Assembly (NCBI RefSeq): GCF_003725775.1
Contig: NZ_RJSG01000002.1
Span: forward strand, 186,001 to 250,000
DNA from: Nocardioides marmorisolisilvae
GTDB lineage: Bacteria; Actinomycetota; Actinomycetes; Propionibacteriales; Nocardioidaceae
Direction of reading: 5' to 3'
Length of the DNA: 64,000 bases
Numbering within the stretch: position 1 is the stretch's first letter; every line of letters begins with the position of its first letter. The position numbers were made by a program, and so were the translations under genes. This document shows, in pieces, positions 1-9,484 of this stretch. The notes beneath the pieces are model-generated. The model searched no databases, was not told the origin of the DNA, and saw only the letters and a list, made by a program, of their open reading frames with translations.

Positions 1-484
<484 letters not shown>

Positions 485-548
485 CGAGTCATCATGTCGC
501 AGCGTTCCGACAGTGCCGATCCGGCCGCTGGCTCGTTGATCTGAGTAC

Positions 549-579
549 TGGACAAAACCACCGTACCCAGGGGTATGGT
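549..579 (+). promoter_or_regulatory. Mce operon promoter with inverted-repeat operator
   Basis: The inverted repeat CCGTACC-CAGG-GGTATGG (561-578) sits upstream of the first YrbE gene. A possible sigma-70 promoter is TGGACA (549-554) with TATGGT (574-579), so the repeat would overlap the -10 box. Essentially the same repeat occurs at 11812-11829 upstream of the DUF2236 oxygenase operon and beside a TetR gene, which suggests a common repressor. The repeat is seen directly; promoter and regulator assignments are inferred. Confidence 0.6.
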
Positions 580-613
580 ACCCATCACGACCCCGGGCCC
601 GAAGGAGCGATAC

Positions 614-1405
614 GTGTCGGACACCGTCGCTCGCGTGCGCGGGCGCACGCTCACGATCCTCGACTCCCTGGGCCTCTTCTTCGGCTTCGTCGGCGAGGTC
701 CTGCGCGGCTTCTTCCGCCCGCCGTTCCACTGGCGCGAGGCGATCGACCAGGGCTGGCAGCTGGCGCGCGTGGTGATCGTCCCGACCGCCCTGGTCTCGA
801 TCCCGCTCGGCGCGGTGGTGGCGCTCCAGGTCGGCAGCCTGACCCAGCAGCTCGGCGCGCAGAGCTTCGCCGGCGCCGCCTCGGTGGTCTCGATCCTGCG
901 CGAGGGCGCTCCACTGGCGACGGCGCTGCTGCTGGCCGGTGCCGGCGGGTCGGCGATCTGCGCCGACTTCGGCAGCCGGATGATCCGCGAGGAGATCGAC
1001 GCCCTGCGCACCCTGGGCGTCAACGTGATCACCCGCCTCGTGGTGCCGCGGGTCGCCGCGGCGATGGCGGTCGCCGTCCTCCTCACCGGTCTGGTGATGG
1101 GGGTCGGGATCGGCGGCGGCTACTTCTTCAACGTCGTCCTCCAGCACGGCACGTCCGGGGTCTACGTCGAGTCGTTCCGGGCACTGGCCACCCGGCCCGA
1201 CCTCTACGCGAGCCTGCTCAAGGGCCTGGTCTTCGGCGCGATCGCCGCGGTGGTGGGCAGCTACAAGGGCCTGCACGTGAAGGGCGGGCCCAAGGGCGTC
1301 GGCCAGGCGGTCAACGAGTCGGTGGTCGTCACGTTCCTGCTGCTCTTCGGTGCCAACTACCTGATGAGCGTGGCCTACTTCCAGCTCTACCCGCAGGGCG
1401 GCTGA
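614..1405 (+). CDS. yrbEA: YrbE/MlaE-family permease of the Mce transporter (first)
   Basis: Integral membrane permease of an Mce-type ABC lipid importer. The 263-residue product has the MlaE/YrbE permease layout: amphipathic N-terminus, then several membrane segments, with the conserved signature region around EIDALRTLGV in the middle. The GTG at 614 is preferred because GGAG stands 6 bases upstream; the ATG at 575 lies inside the operator and would add 13 unlikely residues. First gene of an eight-gene operon (two YrbE, six Mce), where it pairs with the next permease. The MlaF-type ATPase is not encoded here. Confidence 0.93.
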   Translation: MSDTVARVRGRTLTILDSLGLFFGFVGEVLRGFFRPPFHWREAIDQGWQLARVVIVPTALVSIPLGAVVALQVGSLTQQLGAQSFAGAASVVSILREGAPLATALLLAGAGGSAICADFGSRMIREEIDALRTLGVNVITRLVVPRVAAAMAVAVLLTGLVMGVGIGGGYFFNVVLQHGTSGVYVESFRALATRPDLYASLLKGLVFGAIAAVVGSYKGLHVKGGPKGVGQAVNESVVVTFLLLFGANYLMSVAYFQLYPQGG

Positions 1406-1409
1406 CGCC

Positions 1410-2234
1410 GTGGCGATCCTCGACCCGATCGACAGCACCCGTGCGTCCCTGCGACGGCTGGGACACCAGCTGGAGTTCTACGGCCGCTCGGTCGCCCAGG
1501 CACCGCGGGCGTTCACCCGCTACCGCCGCGAGACGATGAAGGTGCTCGCCGACATCGCCCTCGGGAGTGGCGGCATGGCCGTCGTCGGCGGCACCGTGGG
1601 CGTGATGATCGCGCTGTCCTTCGCGATCGGCGCCGAGGTCGGGCTGCAGAGCCACTCGACGCTGGACCAGATCGGCGCGACCAACTTCTCCGCGTTCCTC
1701 TCGGCGTACTTCAACACCCGGGAGTCGGCACCGCTGATCGCCGGGGTGGCGATGGCCGCGACCATCGGCTGCGGCTTCACCGCGCAGCTCGGTGCGATGC
1801 GGATCGGGGAGGAGGTCGACGCCCTCGAGGTGATGGCGGTGCCCTCGATCCCGTTCCTGGTCACCACCCGGATGGTGGCCGCGGTCCTGGCCGTCACCCC
1901 GCTCTACGCGATCGGGCTGTTCGCCTCCTACCTGGCGACGCGGTTGGTGACCGTCAGCTACTTCGGGCAGTCGCACGGCACCTTCGACCACTACTTCAGC
2001 CAGTACCTCTCACCCGCGGACGTGGGCTGGTCGTTCCTCAAGGTCTTCGTCTTCGCGATCGTGATCATCCTGATCCACTGCTACTACGGCTTCTTCGCCG
2101 GTGGCGGTCCCGCCGGTGTCGGCATCGCCGTCGGGCAGGCGATCCGCACCTCGATCGTGGTGCTCACCGTCAGCGACTTCTTCATCTCGTTCGCCATCTG
2201 GGGTTCGAGCACCACCGTTCGGATCACCGGGTGA
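1410..2234 (+). CDS. yrbEB: YrbE/MlaE-family permease of the Mce transporter (second)
   Basis: Second permease subunit of the Mce importer, 274 residues, with the MlaE-family core (GCGFTAQLGAMRIGEEVDAL) that in MlaE homologues faces the ATPase. Starts with GTG five bases after the previous stop and overlaps the next gene by four bases (GTGA), so the operon is translationally coupled. YrbEA/B pairs are thought to form the heterodimeric inner-membrane channel through which lipid or sterol delivered by the Mce proteins passes. Confidence 0.93.
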   Translation: MAILDPIDSTRASLRRLGHQLEFYGRSVAQAPRAFTRYRRETMKVLADIALGSGGMAVVGGTVGVMIALSFAIGAEVGLQSHSTLDQIGATNFSAFLSAYFNTRESAPLIAGVAMAATIGCGFTAQLGAMRIGEEVDALEVMAVPSIPFLVTTRMVAAVLAVTPLYAIGLFASYLATRLVTVSYFGQSHGTFDHYFSQYLSPADVGWSFLKVFVFAIVIILIHCYYGFFAGGGPAGVGIAVGQAIRTSIVVLTVSDFFISFAIWGSSTTVRITG

Positions 2235-3367
2235 AGGCGCTCCAGGCCGGCGTACCGGCTCGTCGTCTCGAGGCCGTGGGTCTGCTCTACGTCCTCGTCA
2301 TCGCGCTGCTGGTCTGGGTCTCGATCGCGTCGTACCAGCACGTGTTCACCGACCACGTCACCGTGGTCGTCAAGGCCCGCCAGGCCGGGCAGCAGCTCAA
2401 CGTCGGCGGCGACGTCCGGATGAACGGCGCCATCGTCGGCCGGGTCTCCGCGGTCGACGGCGGCCCGAACGGGGTCCGGGTCAGCCTGCAGATCGACAGC
2501 GGCGATGCCCGCCGGATCCCGCGCGACGTGGTCGCCCGGATCCTGCCGACCACCTTGTTCGGGCAGAAGTTCGTCGAGCTGTCCTCGAGCTCGACGACCG
2601 CGGCAGGGCACCTGGTCAACGGCTCGGTGATCGCCGAGGACCGCAGTGCCGAGGCGGTCGAGCTGACCGACGTCCTCGACGACCTCGACCCGGTGCTGCG
2701 CGCCGTCCACCCCGAGCAGCTCTCGGCCGCCCTCGGCGGCCTGGCCGACGGCCTCTCCGGCCACGGTCAGGACCTCGCCGACCTGCTCAACGCCGGCGGT
2801 CGCTACCTCGGCGAGCTGAACGAGCAGACCCCGACCTTCGAGCGCGACCTGGCGCTGCTGCAGCGGGTCAGCGGCCAGTACGCCGTCGACGCGCCCGACT
2901 TCCTGGCGCTGCTGCGCAACGCGACCGTCACCTCGCGGTCGCTGACCGCGCGTCCCGACACGGTCTCCGCCTTCATCGCGGCGGTGACCGGAGCCGCCAC
3001 CAGCGGGACCTCGTTGGTGAAGGCGAACGCCGACCGCCTCGCCGAGAGTGCGCAGCTGGCCAGGCCGATCTCCGAGCTCCTCGCCGAGTACTCGCCCGAG
3101 CTCGTCTGCACCATCGGCGGATTCCTCCAGGTCGAGGCGGAGTCGGCCAAGCAGATCCGCAACGGGTCCTTCCAGGGACACTTCACGATCGGGGCCCAGG
3201 CTCGCGGTTACACGCCGGCCGACGCGCTCGTGCTCGGCGACCTCGGCACCGGGCCCGCCTGTCGCGGCCTGCCGGTGGCGCCCATCCCGTACGGCGCGGT
3301 GAACCTGAACGACGGCGCCGGCGACACCAGCCTGGCCGGACTGCTGATGCCCGGCGGTGCGCGATGA
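2231..3367 (+). CDS. mceA: Mce family protein, first of six (MceA position)
   Basis: Substrate-conducting Mce protein. 378 residues: short cytoplasmic start, one N-terminal membrane helix (about residues 17-37, VGLLYVLVIALLVWVSIA), then an MCE/MlaD beta domain (about 40-115, with GGDVRMNGAIVGRV), a helical stretch and a conserved C-terminal part. GTG start overlaps the preceding stop. Mce proteins A-F are believed to assemble into a hexameric tube across the cell envelope. The substrate cannot be read from sequence; sterols, fatty acids and other hydrophobics are known for mycobacterial homologues. Confidence 0.93.
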   Translation: MKALQAGVPARRLEAVGLLYVLVIALLVWVSIASYQHVFTDHVTVVVKARQAGQQLNVGGDVRMNGAIVGRVSAVDGGPNGVRVSLQIDSGDARRIPRDVVARILPTTLFGQKFVELSSSSTTAAGHLVNGSVIAEDRSAEAVELTDVLDDLDPVLRAVHPEQLSAALGGLADGLSGHGQDLADLLNAGGRYLGELNEQTPTFERDLALLQRVSGQYAVDAPDFLALLRNATVTSRSLTARPDTVSAFIAAVTGAATSGTSLVKANADRLAESAQLARPISELLAEYSPELVCTIGGFLQVEAESAKQIRNGSFQGHFTIGAQARGYTPADALVLGDLGTGPACRGLPVAPIPYGAVNLNDGAGDTSLAGLLMPGGAR

Positions 3368-4425
3368 GCACCGCCATGCCCAGCACCCGGGGCGCCGCGA
3401 TCCGGCTCGGGATCTTCGCCGTCGTGGCGCTGGTGGTGACGGTCACGATCGCCGCCACCATCCGCCCGTTCGGCTCGCACACCGCCACCACCGGCTACCG
3501 GGCGGTTTTCACGTCGGCGAGCCGGCTCGTGCCGGGTGACGACGTCCGGGTCGCGGGTGTCGCGGTCGGCAAGGTCACCGGTGTCTCGGTGACGCCGGAC
3601 GCGAAGGCGGAGGTCAGCTTCACCGTGGCGAAGGACCTGCCGCTGCTGACCACCTCGCGCGCCGAGATCCGCTACCTGGACCTGGCCGGCAACCGCTACC
3701 TCGCGGTGACCGAGGGGGACGGCGGCCCACAGCAGTCGCCGCGCCGCGTGATCGGCACCGACCGCACCCAGCCGGCTCTCGACCTCGACGACCTGCTCGA
3801 CGGGTTCAAGCCGCTGCTGGTCGCGCTCTCGCCGAGCGACGTCAACAAGCTCACCCTCGACATCGTGCGCACCCTGCAGGGCGACGGCTCGACGGTGCAG
3901 CACCTGATCGCCAAGACCGCCTCGCTGACGACCGGCCTGGCCGAGCGCGACCAGCTGATCAACGACGTCGTGCAGAACCTCAACGGTGCCGTCGGGTCGA
4001 TCGCCGACCACCACACCCAGCTCGAGGAGCTGATCGGCCAGCTGCGCCAGCTCGCCGGCGGGTTGGCGTCCCAGCGCACCGACGTCGGGGCGGCGATCGG
4101 CCACATCGACGAGCTCACCCGGCTCTCGACCACGCTGCTGGCGCGCGGTCGCCCGTCGATCAAGGCCGACATCGCAGCCCTCCAGGCCGTGATGGAGACG
4201 CTGTCCTCGCCGACCGGCCATGCCGAGATCGACCACGCGCTCAACCACCTGCCGGACAAGCTGCGCCGGCTGACCGCGACCGCGGCGTACGGGTCCTGGT
4301 TCAACTACTACGTCTGCGGCGTCCGGATCCACCTCGCCACCGGGGTCCCGGCCACCGACAACTGGCTGACCGCGGCGCTCGAGCAGGTGCACGTCGTCGA
4401 CACCGCGAAGAGGTGCCAGTCGTGA
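3364..4425 (+). CDS. mceB: Mce family protein, second (MceB position)
   Basis: 353-residue Mce protein with an N-terminal membrane helix (IRLGIFAVVALVVTVTIAAT), an MCE domain (about 45-120, with VPGDDVRVAGVAVGKVTGV) and a long alpha-helical region with regular leucine/alanine spacing. The ATG overlaps the previous stop (ATGA), which fixes the start. The C-terminal YGSWFNYYVCG motif is the usual ending of the helical needle region in Mce B/C-type subunits. Part of the coupled Mce operon. Confidence 0.93.
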   Translation: MSTAMPSTRGAAIRLGIFAVVALVVTVTIAATIRPFGSHTATTGYRAVFTSASRLVPGDDVRVAGVAVGKVTGVSVTPDAKAEVSFTVAKDLPLLTTSRAEIRYLDLAGNRYLAVTEGDGGPQQSPRRVIGTDRTQPALDLDDLLDGFKPLLVALSPSDVNKLTLDIVRTLQGDGSTVQHLIAKTASLTTGLAERDQLINDVVQNLNGAVGSIADHHTQLEELIGQLRQLAGGLASQRTDVGAAIGHIDELTRLSTTLLARGRPSIKADIAALQAVMETLSSPTGHAEIDHALNHLPDKLRRLTATAAYGSWFNYYVCGVRIHLATGVPATDNWLTAALEQVHVVDTAKRCQS

Positions 4426-5390
4426 GCGCCCGGACGACCCCGCGTCGCCCGGCGTACGCCGGAGCCATCGGGCTGGCGATCACCGCACTGCTGATCTTCG
4501 CGGCGATGAACGCCGGCCGGCTGCCGGTGATCGGGCACGGCGGTCGCGAGGTGCGGGCAGACTTCGTCGACGCCAGCGGGATCGAGAAGGGCGACCGGGT
4601 CGAGGTCGCCGGGGTCCGGGTCGGCGAGGTGCGCGGGCTCGCGATGGGTCGCGGCCACATCGAGGTGCGCTTCACCGTCGCCGACGGCATCAAGCTCGGG
4701 TCGCGGACCACTGCGCGGATCAAGGTCGGCAACCTGCTCGGCAGCAAGTACCTGCAGGTGATCCCGGCCGGCGGCGGCACCCTGACCGGCACCATCCCGG
4801 TCAGCCGGACCCGACCGGCGTACGACGTCACGGCAGCGCTCGGCGACTTCACCGAGACCACGGCGCCGATCGACACGAAGCAGCTCGAGACGGCGCTGTC
4901 CTCGATCACCACCACCTTCCGCGGCGCCGCGCCCGACGTGCGCGCGTCGGTCCGCGGGCTCTCGACGATCGCGCGCACGATCGCGGACCGCGACGCCGAC
5001 GTCTCGGCGCTGCTGTCGCGTTCGGAGAAGCTGACCGCCTCGCTCGACTCCAGCCGGGGCGACATCGCGGGCCTCGTCCGGGACGCCGGCCTGCTGCTCG
5101 CCGAGCTCGACCGACGCCGGGAGGCGATCCACGGTCTGATCGTGCACACCGACGCGCTCGCCGTGCAGCTGCACGGCCTGGTGCGCGACAACCAGGCGAC
5201 CCTGGCCCCTGCGCTCGCGGCGCTCGGTCAGGTCACCGCGCAGCTCGAGCGCCGTCAGCACGACGTCGAGGCGACGCTGCACGCCGTCGCCAAGTTCGCC
5301 CGGGTCTTCGTCGACACCATCGGCAGCGGCCCGTGGTTCGACTCCTACATCGCCAACCTGCCGGACTCGGTCACGAAGGACGCCCCGTGA
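4422..5390 (+). CDS. mceC: Mce family protein, third (MceC position)
   Basis: 322-residue Mce protein: N-terminal membrane segment, MCE domain (with GIEKGDRVEVAGVRVGEVRG) and helical region ending in the GPWFDSYI motif also seen in the previous subunit. Two GTG codons are possible; the one at 4422 overlaps the upstream stop (GTGA) and has GAAGAGG 8 bases upstream, whereas the 4413 GTG lies within that Shine-Dalgarno sequence, so 4422 is preferred. Envelope component of the lipid importer. Confidence 0.92.
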   Translation: MSARTTPRRPAYAGAIGLAITALLIFAAMNAGRLPVIGHGGREVRADFVDASGIEKGDRVEVAGVRVGEVRGLAMGRGHIEVRFTVADGIKLGSRTTARIKVGNLLGSKYLQVIPAGGGTLTGTIPVSRTRPAYDVTAALGDFTETTAPIDTKQLETALSSITTTFRGAAPDVRASVRGLSTIARTIADRDADVSALLSRSEKLTASLDSSRGDIAGLVRDAGLLLAELDRRREAIHGLIVHTDALAVQLHGLVRDNQATLAPALAALGQVTAQLERRQHDVEATLHAVAKFARVFVDTIGSGPWFDSYIANLPDSVTKDAP

Positions 5391-6562
5391 TGAGCCGGCG
5401 GGTGATCCCCGCGATGACGTTGCTGGTCCTGGTGCTGCTCGCCGGCGCGCTGATCATCCTCGGCGGGCACCAGACCCGGACCGTCTCGGCCGAGTTCGAC
5501 CGCACCGTCGGCCTGTTCGAGGGCTCCGACGTCCGGGTGATGGGGATGCGGATCGGCGAGGTCACCCGGATCACCCCGCACGGCACCGCGGTCCGCGTCG
5601 ACATGTCCTACGACGCCAAGTACCGGCTGCCCAAGGACGTGAAGGCCGTCGTGATCGCGCCGTCGGTGATCGCCGACCGGTTCGTCCAGCTCACTCCCGG
5701 CTACGTCGACGGTCCGGTGCTCGCCTCCGGTGCCGTGATCCCCGAGCAGCGCACGCGGGTACCGGTCGAGCTCGACCGCTCGCTCGAGGTCACCCAGGAC
5801 CTGGTCACCGCCCTCGGGCCCGACGGGGCCAACAAGAACGGGGCACTGTCCGGAGCGCTCGGCACCGTCGCGCACCTGCTCGACGGCAACGGGGCCGCGA
5901 CCCGGAACGCGCTCCAGGCACTCGCCGACGCCAGCGGCACCATCGCCCGCGGTTCGGGCAACCTGTCCGGCACGGTCACGCACCTGGCGTCGGTCAGCGG
6001 GACGCTCGCCACCTACGACGACGACGTACAACGCTTCAACACCGAGCTCAGCTCGGTCACCGGTTCGCTCGCCGCGGACTCCGACCAGCTCTCGGCCCTG
6101 CTGGCCAGCCTGGCCCGCTCGCTGGGCGAGGTTTCCACGTTCGTCGCTCAGAACCGCAGCGCGCTGGTCACCGACGTCGGCCGGCTCAGCTCGGTCACCC
6201 AGGCGCTGGTCAACGAGCGCCAGGCGCTGACCGAGATCCTCACCATCGCGCCGTTGGCGTTCACCGACCTGACCGAGACCTACGACCCGCAGGCCCAGGC
6301 GGTGCGCACCCGGGCGAACTTCAGCGAGATCGCCCGCATCCTCGACCAGGTGGTCTGCGACGCGCTGGTCAAGCAGGCTGGTTCGAAGGTCCAGCCGTTG
6401 TGCACCGCGCTGCACCAGTTCCTCGACACCACGCCGTTGCGCAGCGGGCTCGACTCCCTGCCGACGCCGCCGGCAGCACCGACCGCACCGGCGACCAGCG
6501 GCCGGACGAGTCTGTTCAGCGGGCCGCTGGCCAGCCTGACCTCGATGGGAGGCCTGCTGTGA
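5390..6562 (+). CDS. mceD: Mce family protein, fourth (MceD position)
   Basis: About 390-residue Mce protein with an N-terminal membrane helix, MCE domain (LFEGSDVRVMGMRIGEV) and a long helical region rich in Ser, Leu and Thr, ending in a Pro/Ala/Thr tail, as is common in MceD-type subunits. GTG 5387 and ATG 5390 stand side by side; GAAGGA at 5375-5380 suits either, and both overlap the end of the previous gene. Co-transcribed with its neighbours. Confidence 0.92.
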   Translation: MSRRVIPAMTLLVLVLLAGALIILGGHQTRTVSAEFDRTVGLFEGSDVRVMGMRIGEVTRITPHGTAVRVDMSYDAKYRLPKDVKAVVIAPSVIADRFVQLTPGYVDGPVLASGAVIPEQRTRVPVELDRSLEVTQDLVTALGPDGANKNGALSGALGTVAHLLDGNGAATRNALQALADASGTIARGSGNLSGTVTHLASVSGTLATYDDDVQRFNTELSSVTGSLAADSDQLSALLASLARSLGEVSTFVAQNRSALVTDVGRLSSVTQALVNERQALTEILTIAPLAFTDLTETYDPQAQAVRTRANFSEIARILDQVVCDALVKQAGSKVQPLCTALHQFLDTTPLRSGLDSLPTPPAAPTAPATSGRTSLFSGPLASLTSMGGLL

Positions 6563-7677
6563 AGCGCCTCCTGACCGGTGCGCTGATGAGTGCGCTGCTG
6601 CTGACCGGCGGCTGCGGGTTCGCCGGGATGTCCGACCTGCCGCTGCCCGGTGGCCCGGACGTGGGCTCGCACCCGATCACGGTCACGGCCGACTTCAGCG
6701 ACGTGCTCAGCCTGGCCCGGGACGCGACGGTGAAGTACGACGGCGTCACCGTCGGGAAGGTCGCGAAGGTCGGCCGGCACGGGTGGCAGGCGCGGGTCAC
6801 CCTGGAGCTGCGCGGCGACCTCGACCTGCCGGCGAACACCACCGCCCGGATCGCGCAGACCAGCCTGCTGGGGGAGAAGTACGTCGAGCTCGCCAAGCCT
6901 GCGCACGCCACCGGCCACCTCGGCAACGGTGACCGCATCGCGCTGGCGAGCACCAGCCGCGGGCGCGAGGTCGAGGAGGTGCTGGGCGCCCTGTCGCTGC
7001 TGCTCAACGGCGGTGGCGTCGCGCAGCTGCAGACCATCACCCACGAGCTCGGCACCGCGTTCGGCGACCAGGGCAGCACCAAGGCCTTCCTGCGCGAGCT
7101 CGACCAGTTCGTCACCACGCTGGACCGCAACCGTTCGACGATCATCGCCACGCTGGAGAACGTGAACCGGCTCTCGGGCCAGATCGCCCGCGACCGCACG
7201 ACGATCGCTGCGGCGGTCGCGACGATCACGCCGGCGGTGCACAGCCTGGCCCAGCAGCGCACCCAGCTGGTGACCATGCTCAACCGGCTCTCCGAGTTCG
7301 GCACCGTGACCAGCTCGCTGCTGCGGCGTTCCACCGACGACCTGGTCGCTGACCTGAAGGCGCTCGAGCCGGTGCTCCAGCAGCTGCAGAAGGCCGGGGA
7401 CGCGGTGCCGCGGGTGCTCGAGACGGTCCTCAGCTTCCCGTTCCCCGACGAGGTGCTGAAGGCGGTGAAGGGCGACTACGTGAATCTCGACGTGCTCGTC
7501 GACCTCTCGCCGCTGACCCTGCTCGGCAACGCGACCGGCGACGACGAGAAGCTGCAGAACCTGCCCGGCGCGCTCACCCCGCCCAGGTCCGGGACCACCA
7601 CCACGACGTCGCCGGTCCAGGGCGCCGTCGGTGCGGTGCTCGACCTGATCGCCTCGCTCACCGGGACCGGACGATGA
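6559..7677 (+). CDS. mceE: Mce family lipoprotein, fifth (MceE/LprN type)
   Basis: 372-residue Mce protein that, unlike its neighbours, carries a lipoprotein signal: KRLLTGALMSALLLTGGC, with the lipobox LTGGC placing the modified Cys at about residue 20. This is the hallmark of MceE (LprN-like) subunits. An MCE domain follows (about 35-110), then a helical region and a Thr-rich tail. The GTG start overlaps the preceding stop. Expected to be lipid-anchored on the outer face of the cell membrane as part of the Mce hexamer. Confidence 0.93.
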   Translation: MKRLLTGALMSALLLTGGCGFAGMSDLPLPGGPDVGSHPITVTADFSDVLSLARDATVKYDGVTVGKVAKVGRHGWQARVTLELRGDLDLPANTTARIAQTSLLGEKYVELAKPAHATGHLGNGDRIALASTSRGREVEEVLGALSLLLNGGGVAQLQTITHELGTAFGDQGSTKAFLRELDQFVTTLDRNRSTIIATLENVNRLSGQIARDRTTIAAAVATITPAVHSLAQQRTQLVTMLNRLSEFGTVTSSLLRRSTDDLVADLKALEPVLQQLQKAGDAVPRVLETVLSFPFPDEVLKAVKGDYVNLDVLVDLSPLTLLGNATGDDEKLQNLPGALTPPRSGTTTTTSPVQGAVGAVLDLIASLTGTGR

Positions 7678-8753
7678 GCCGCGGCGCCCGGATCCGGCTC
7701 TGGGTCTTCCTGGTGATCGGCGGGCTCGCCGTCATCAACGCCGGAGCCCGGTACGCCGGCCTGACCGATGCCCTCCTGCCCACGACGTACTCGGTCTCGG
7801 TGCACCTCAAGGAGAGCGGCGGCCTGTTCCAGCGCGGTGAGGTGACCTACCGCGGCTTCACCGTCGGACGGGTCCAGCGGCTCGACTTCCGCACCGACGG
7901 CGTGATCGCGCGGATCCAGATCAAGGACCGCTGGAAGATCCCCGCGGACCTGACCGCGGAGGTGCACAACCGCTCGGCCGTCGGTGAGCAGTACCTCGAC
8001 CTCGTCCCGCACACCGACCACGGCCCCTACCTCCACGACGGCTCGGTGATCCGGACCGCCCAGACCACGACACCGGTGCGCGACCAGGACCTGATCGTGG
8101 CGACCGACCGGCTGCTGAAGTCGATCGACGTCGACGACCTCGCCACCGTGGTCGACGAGTCGGCGACCGCCTTCGGGGGCGAGGGCAACGACCTGGCGGC
8201 GCTGCTGACCAACAGCCGCACGATCCTGAACGCCGCGCAGACCTCGCTCCCGGCGACGAAGGCGTTGCTGCGCTCGGGCGCGACCGTGCTCGGTACCCAG
8301 GACCTGCAGGCGCGCACGATCGCCGACTACCTCGACTCCCTGGCCCGCACCAGCGGTGTCCTCGCGAACCGCGACCGCGACGTCCGTCTGGTGCTCGCCG
8401 ACGGCACCCGGGCGGCTCGCGAGCTGCAGCTGCTGGCCGACGGGCTCTCGCCCGAGCTGCCCGACCTGCTCGCGCACATCGTCGACATCTCCGGCCTCCT
8501 CGATGCGCACCGCGACGGCATCGAGGAGACCCTGGTCGCCATCCCGTGGGCACTGGCCAGCGCCCAGACCCCCGGTCGGGACGGGCGCGCGCACTTCACC
8601 TTCGTGGGCGGACTGACCCCGCAGCCGTGCCGGACCGGGTACATCCCGGCCGCGGACTGGCGCTCGCCGCTGGACCCGACCGTCTCGGACCTACCGGACG
8701 ACATCGGTTGCCGGACGCCGTCCTCGGTGCCGCGCGGGGTCGCCGGTCACTAG
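7674..8753 (+). CDS. mceF: Mce family protein, sixth (MceF position)
   Basis: 359-residue Mce protein closing the operon: N-terminal membrane helix, MCE domain (about 40-115, GLFQRGEVTYRGFTVGRV), helical region, and a C-terminal segment with two cysteines (QPCRTGYIP and DIGCRT) that could form a disulfide outside the membrane. The ATG overlaps the previous stop (ATGA). No Mce-associated (Mas) genes follow, in contrast to mycobacterial mce loci. Confidence 0.92.
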   Translation: MSRGARIRLWVFLVIGGLAVINAGARYAGLTDALLPTTYSVSVHLKESGGLFQRGEVTYRGFTVGRVQRLDFRTDGVIARIQIKDRWKIPADLTAEVHNRSAVGEQYLDLVPHTDHGPYLHDGSVIRTAQTTTPVRDQDLIVATDRLLKSIDVDDLATVVDESATAFGGEGNDLAALLTNSRTILNAAQTSLPATKALLRSGATVLGTQDLQARTIADYLDSLARTSGVLANRDRDVRLVLADGTRAARELQLLADGLSPELPDLLAHIVDISGLLDAHRDGIEETLVAIPWALASAQTPGRDGRAHFTFVGGLTPQPCRTGYIPAADWRSPLDPTVSDLPDDIGCRTPSSVPRGVAGH

Positions 8754-8762
8754 CAGGACCCG

Positions 8763-8783
8763 TTGGTCGAACCTGTCGAAACC
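8763..8783 (+). repeat. Short interspersed repeat (GTCGAAAC element), copy 1
   Basis: The 21-base sequence TTGGTCGAACCTGTCGAAACC lies just after the Mce operon. Related copies are at 46207-46225 (reverse orientation) and 54018-54037. The conserved core is TTGRnCnnGTCGAAAC, itself partly self-complementary. It belongs to no gene here. Confidence 0.55.
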
Positions 8784-8822
8784 TGGTTGCCCGCACCGGA
8801 TCAGCCCTGGAACGCTCGCGGC

Positions 8823-9146
8823 ATGGCCGATGCCAATCCGTTGCTCGACCCCTTCCTCGCGGCTGCCGAGGACGTCACCGCCGTGCGCCCCGAGGTCGAC
8901 CTCGACCTGGCCCGCGAGCTGATGGGCGAGGCCGCCGTGATGCTGCACAACGGTCTGGCACTCGAGGGTCTCGACGAGCACGACACCCGTGCTGCGGCGA
9001 CGGTCCTGGCGCACGCCCTCGTCGACGTCGACCCGACGGCCGCCGTGCGCGCGGCCGCTCGGGACGTGCTCGGTGACGGGGAGCTGCACGAGCCCGAGGT
9101 CGTCTCCGGCGCGATCCTGGTCGCGGCCGCGATCCTTCAGCTCTAG
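8823..9146 (+). CDS. Hypothetical protein, small, alanine/leucine-rich
   Basis: 107-residue acidic protein, mostly predicted helix by composition, with no recognisable domain or signal peptide. The ATG at 8823 (MADANPLLDPF) is preferred to the GTG at 8763, which would read through the interspersed repeat. Its stop codon overlaps that of the convergent DoxX-like gene through a shared CTAG (9143-9146). The function is unknown; coding bias in this frame supports a real gene. Confidence 0.65.
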   Translation: MADANPLLDPFLAAAEDVTAVRPEVDLDLARELMGEAAVMLHNGLALEGLDEHDTRAAATVLAHALVDVDPTAAVRAAARDVLGDGELHEPEVVSGAILVAAAILQL

Positions 9147-9484
9147 AGGGTCAGCGCCACGGCGAGAGCGGCGGCGCCGAGCACGGCGGCCGGCGCGTAG
9201 GCGAGCACGGGTTCCCGGACCCGCAGGTGAGCGCCGCAGCCGAGCAGGGCTTGGAGCGCGAGGCCGCAGCCGGCGGCGATGCCGATCCAGGTCGCGACGA
9301 AGACCCCGGCGACGAGCCCGAGCGCTCCGAGGGTCTGGAAGAACCCGGCGACCCGGATGACGCCGTACTCCAGGTCGACCCGCTTGGCCAGGACCTGCAT
9401 GGAGTCGACGCCGGCGAGCTGCTGCAGCCCGCCGGCGCCGAAGATCGCGGCCAGGGCGAGCGCGCCGACCTCGGGGACGGTCAC
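9143..9484 (-). CDS. DoxX-like small membrane protein
   Basis: 113-residue protein with about four hydrophobic segments and the DoxX-family look (LALAAIFGAGGLQQLAG near the start, then a central G/A-rich helix pair). The GTG start at 9484 overlaps the stop of the upstream lipocalin-like gene (GTGA), so the two are coupled. DoxX-type proteins are small membrane subunits of poorly known redox or lipid-related systems. Third gene of the oxygenase operon. The family call is moderate because such proteins diverge strongly. Confidence 0.65.
   Translation of the reverse strand: MTVPEVGALALAAIFGAGGLQQLAGVDSMQVLAKRVDLEYGVIRVAGFFQTLGALGLVAGVFVATWIGIAAGCGLALQALLGCGAHLRVREPVLAYAPAAVLGAAALAVALTL

Noticed and set aside
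575-613. ATG at 575 as start of the first YrbE permease.
   Set aside because: It lies within the operator repeat, has no ribosome site and adds residues absent from the family; GTG 614 has GGAG at 6 bases.
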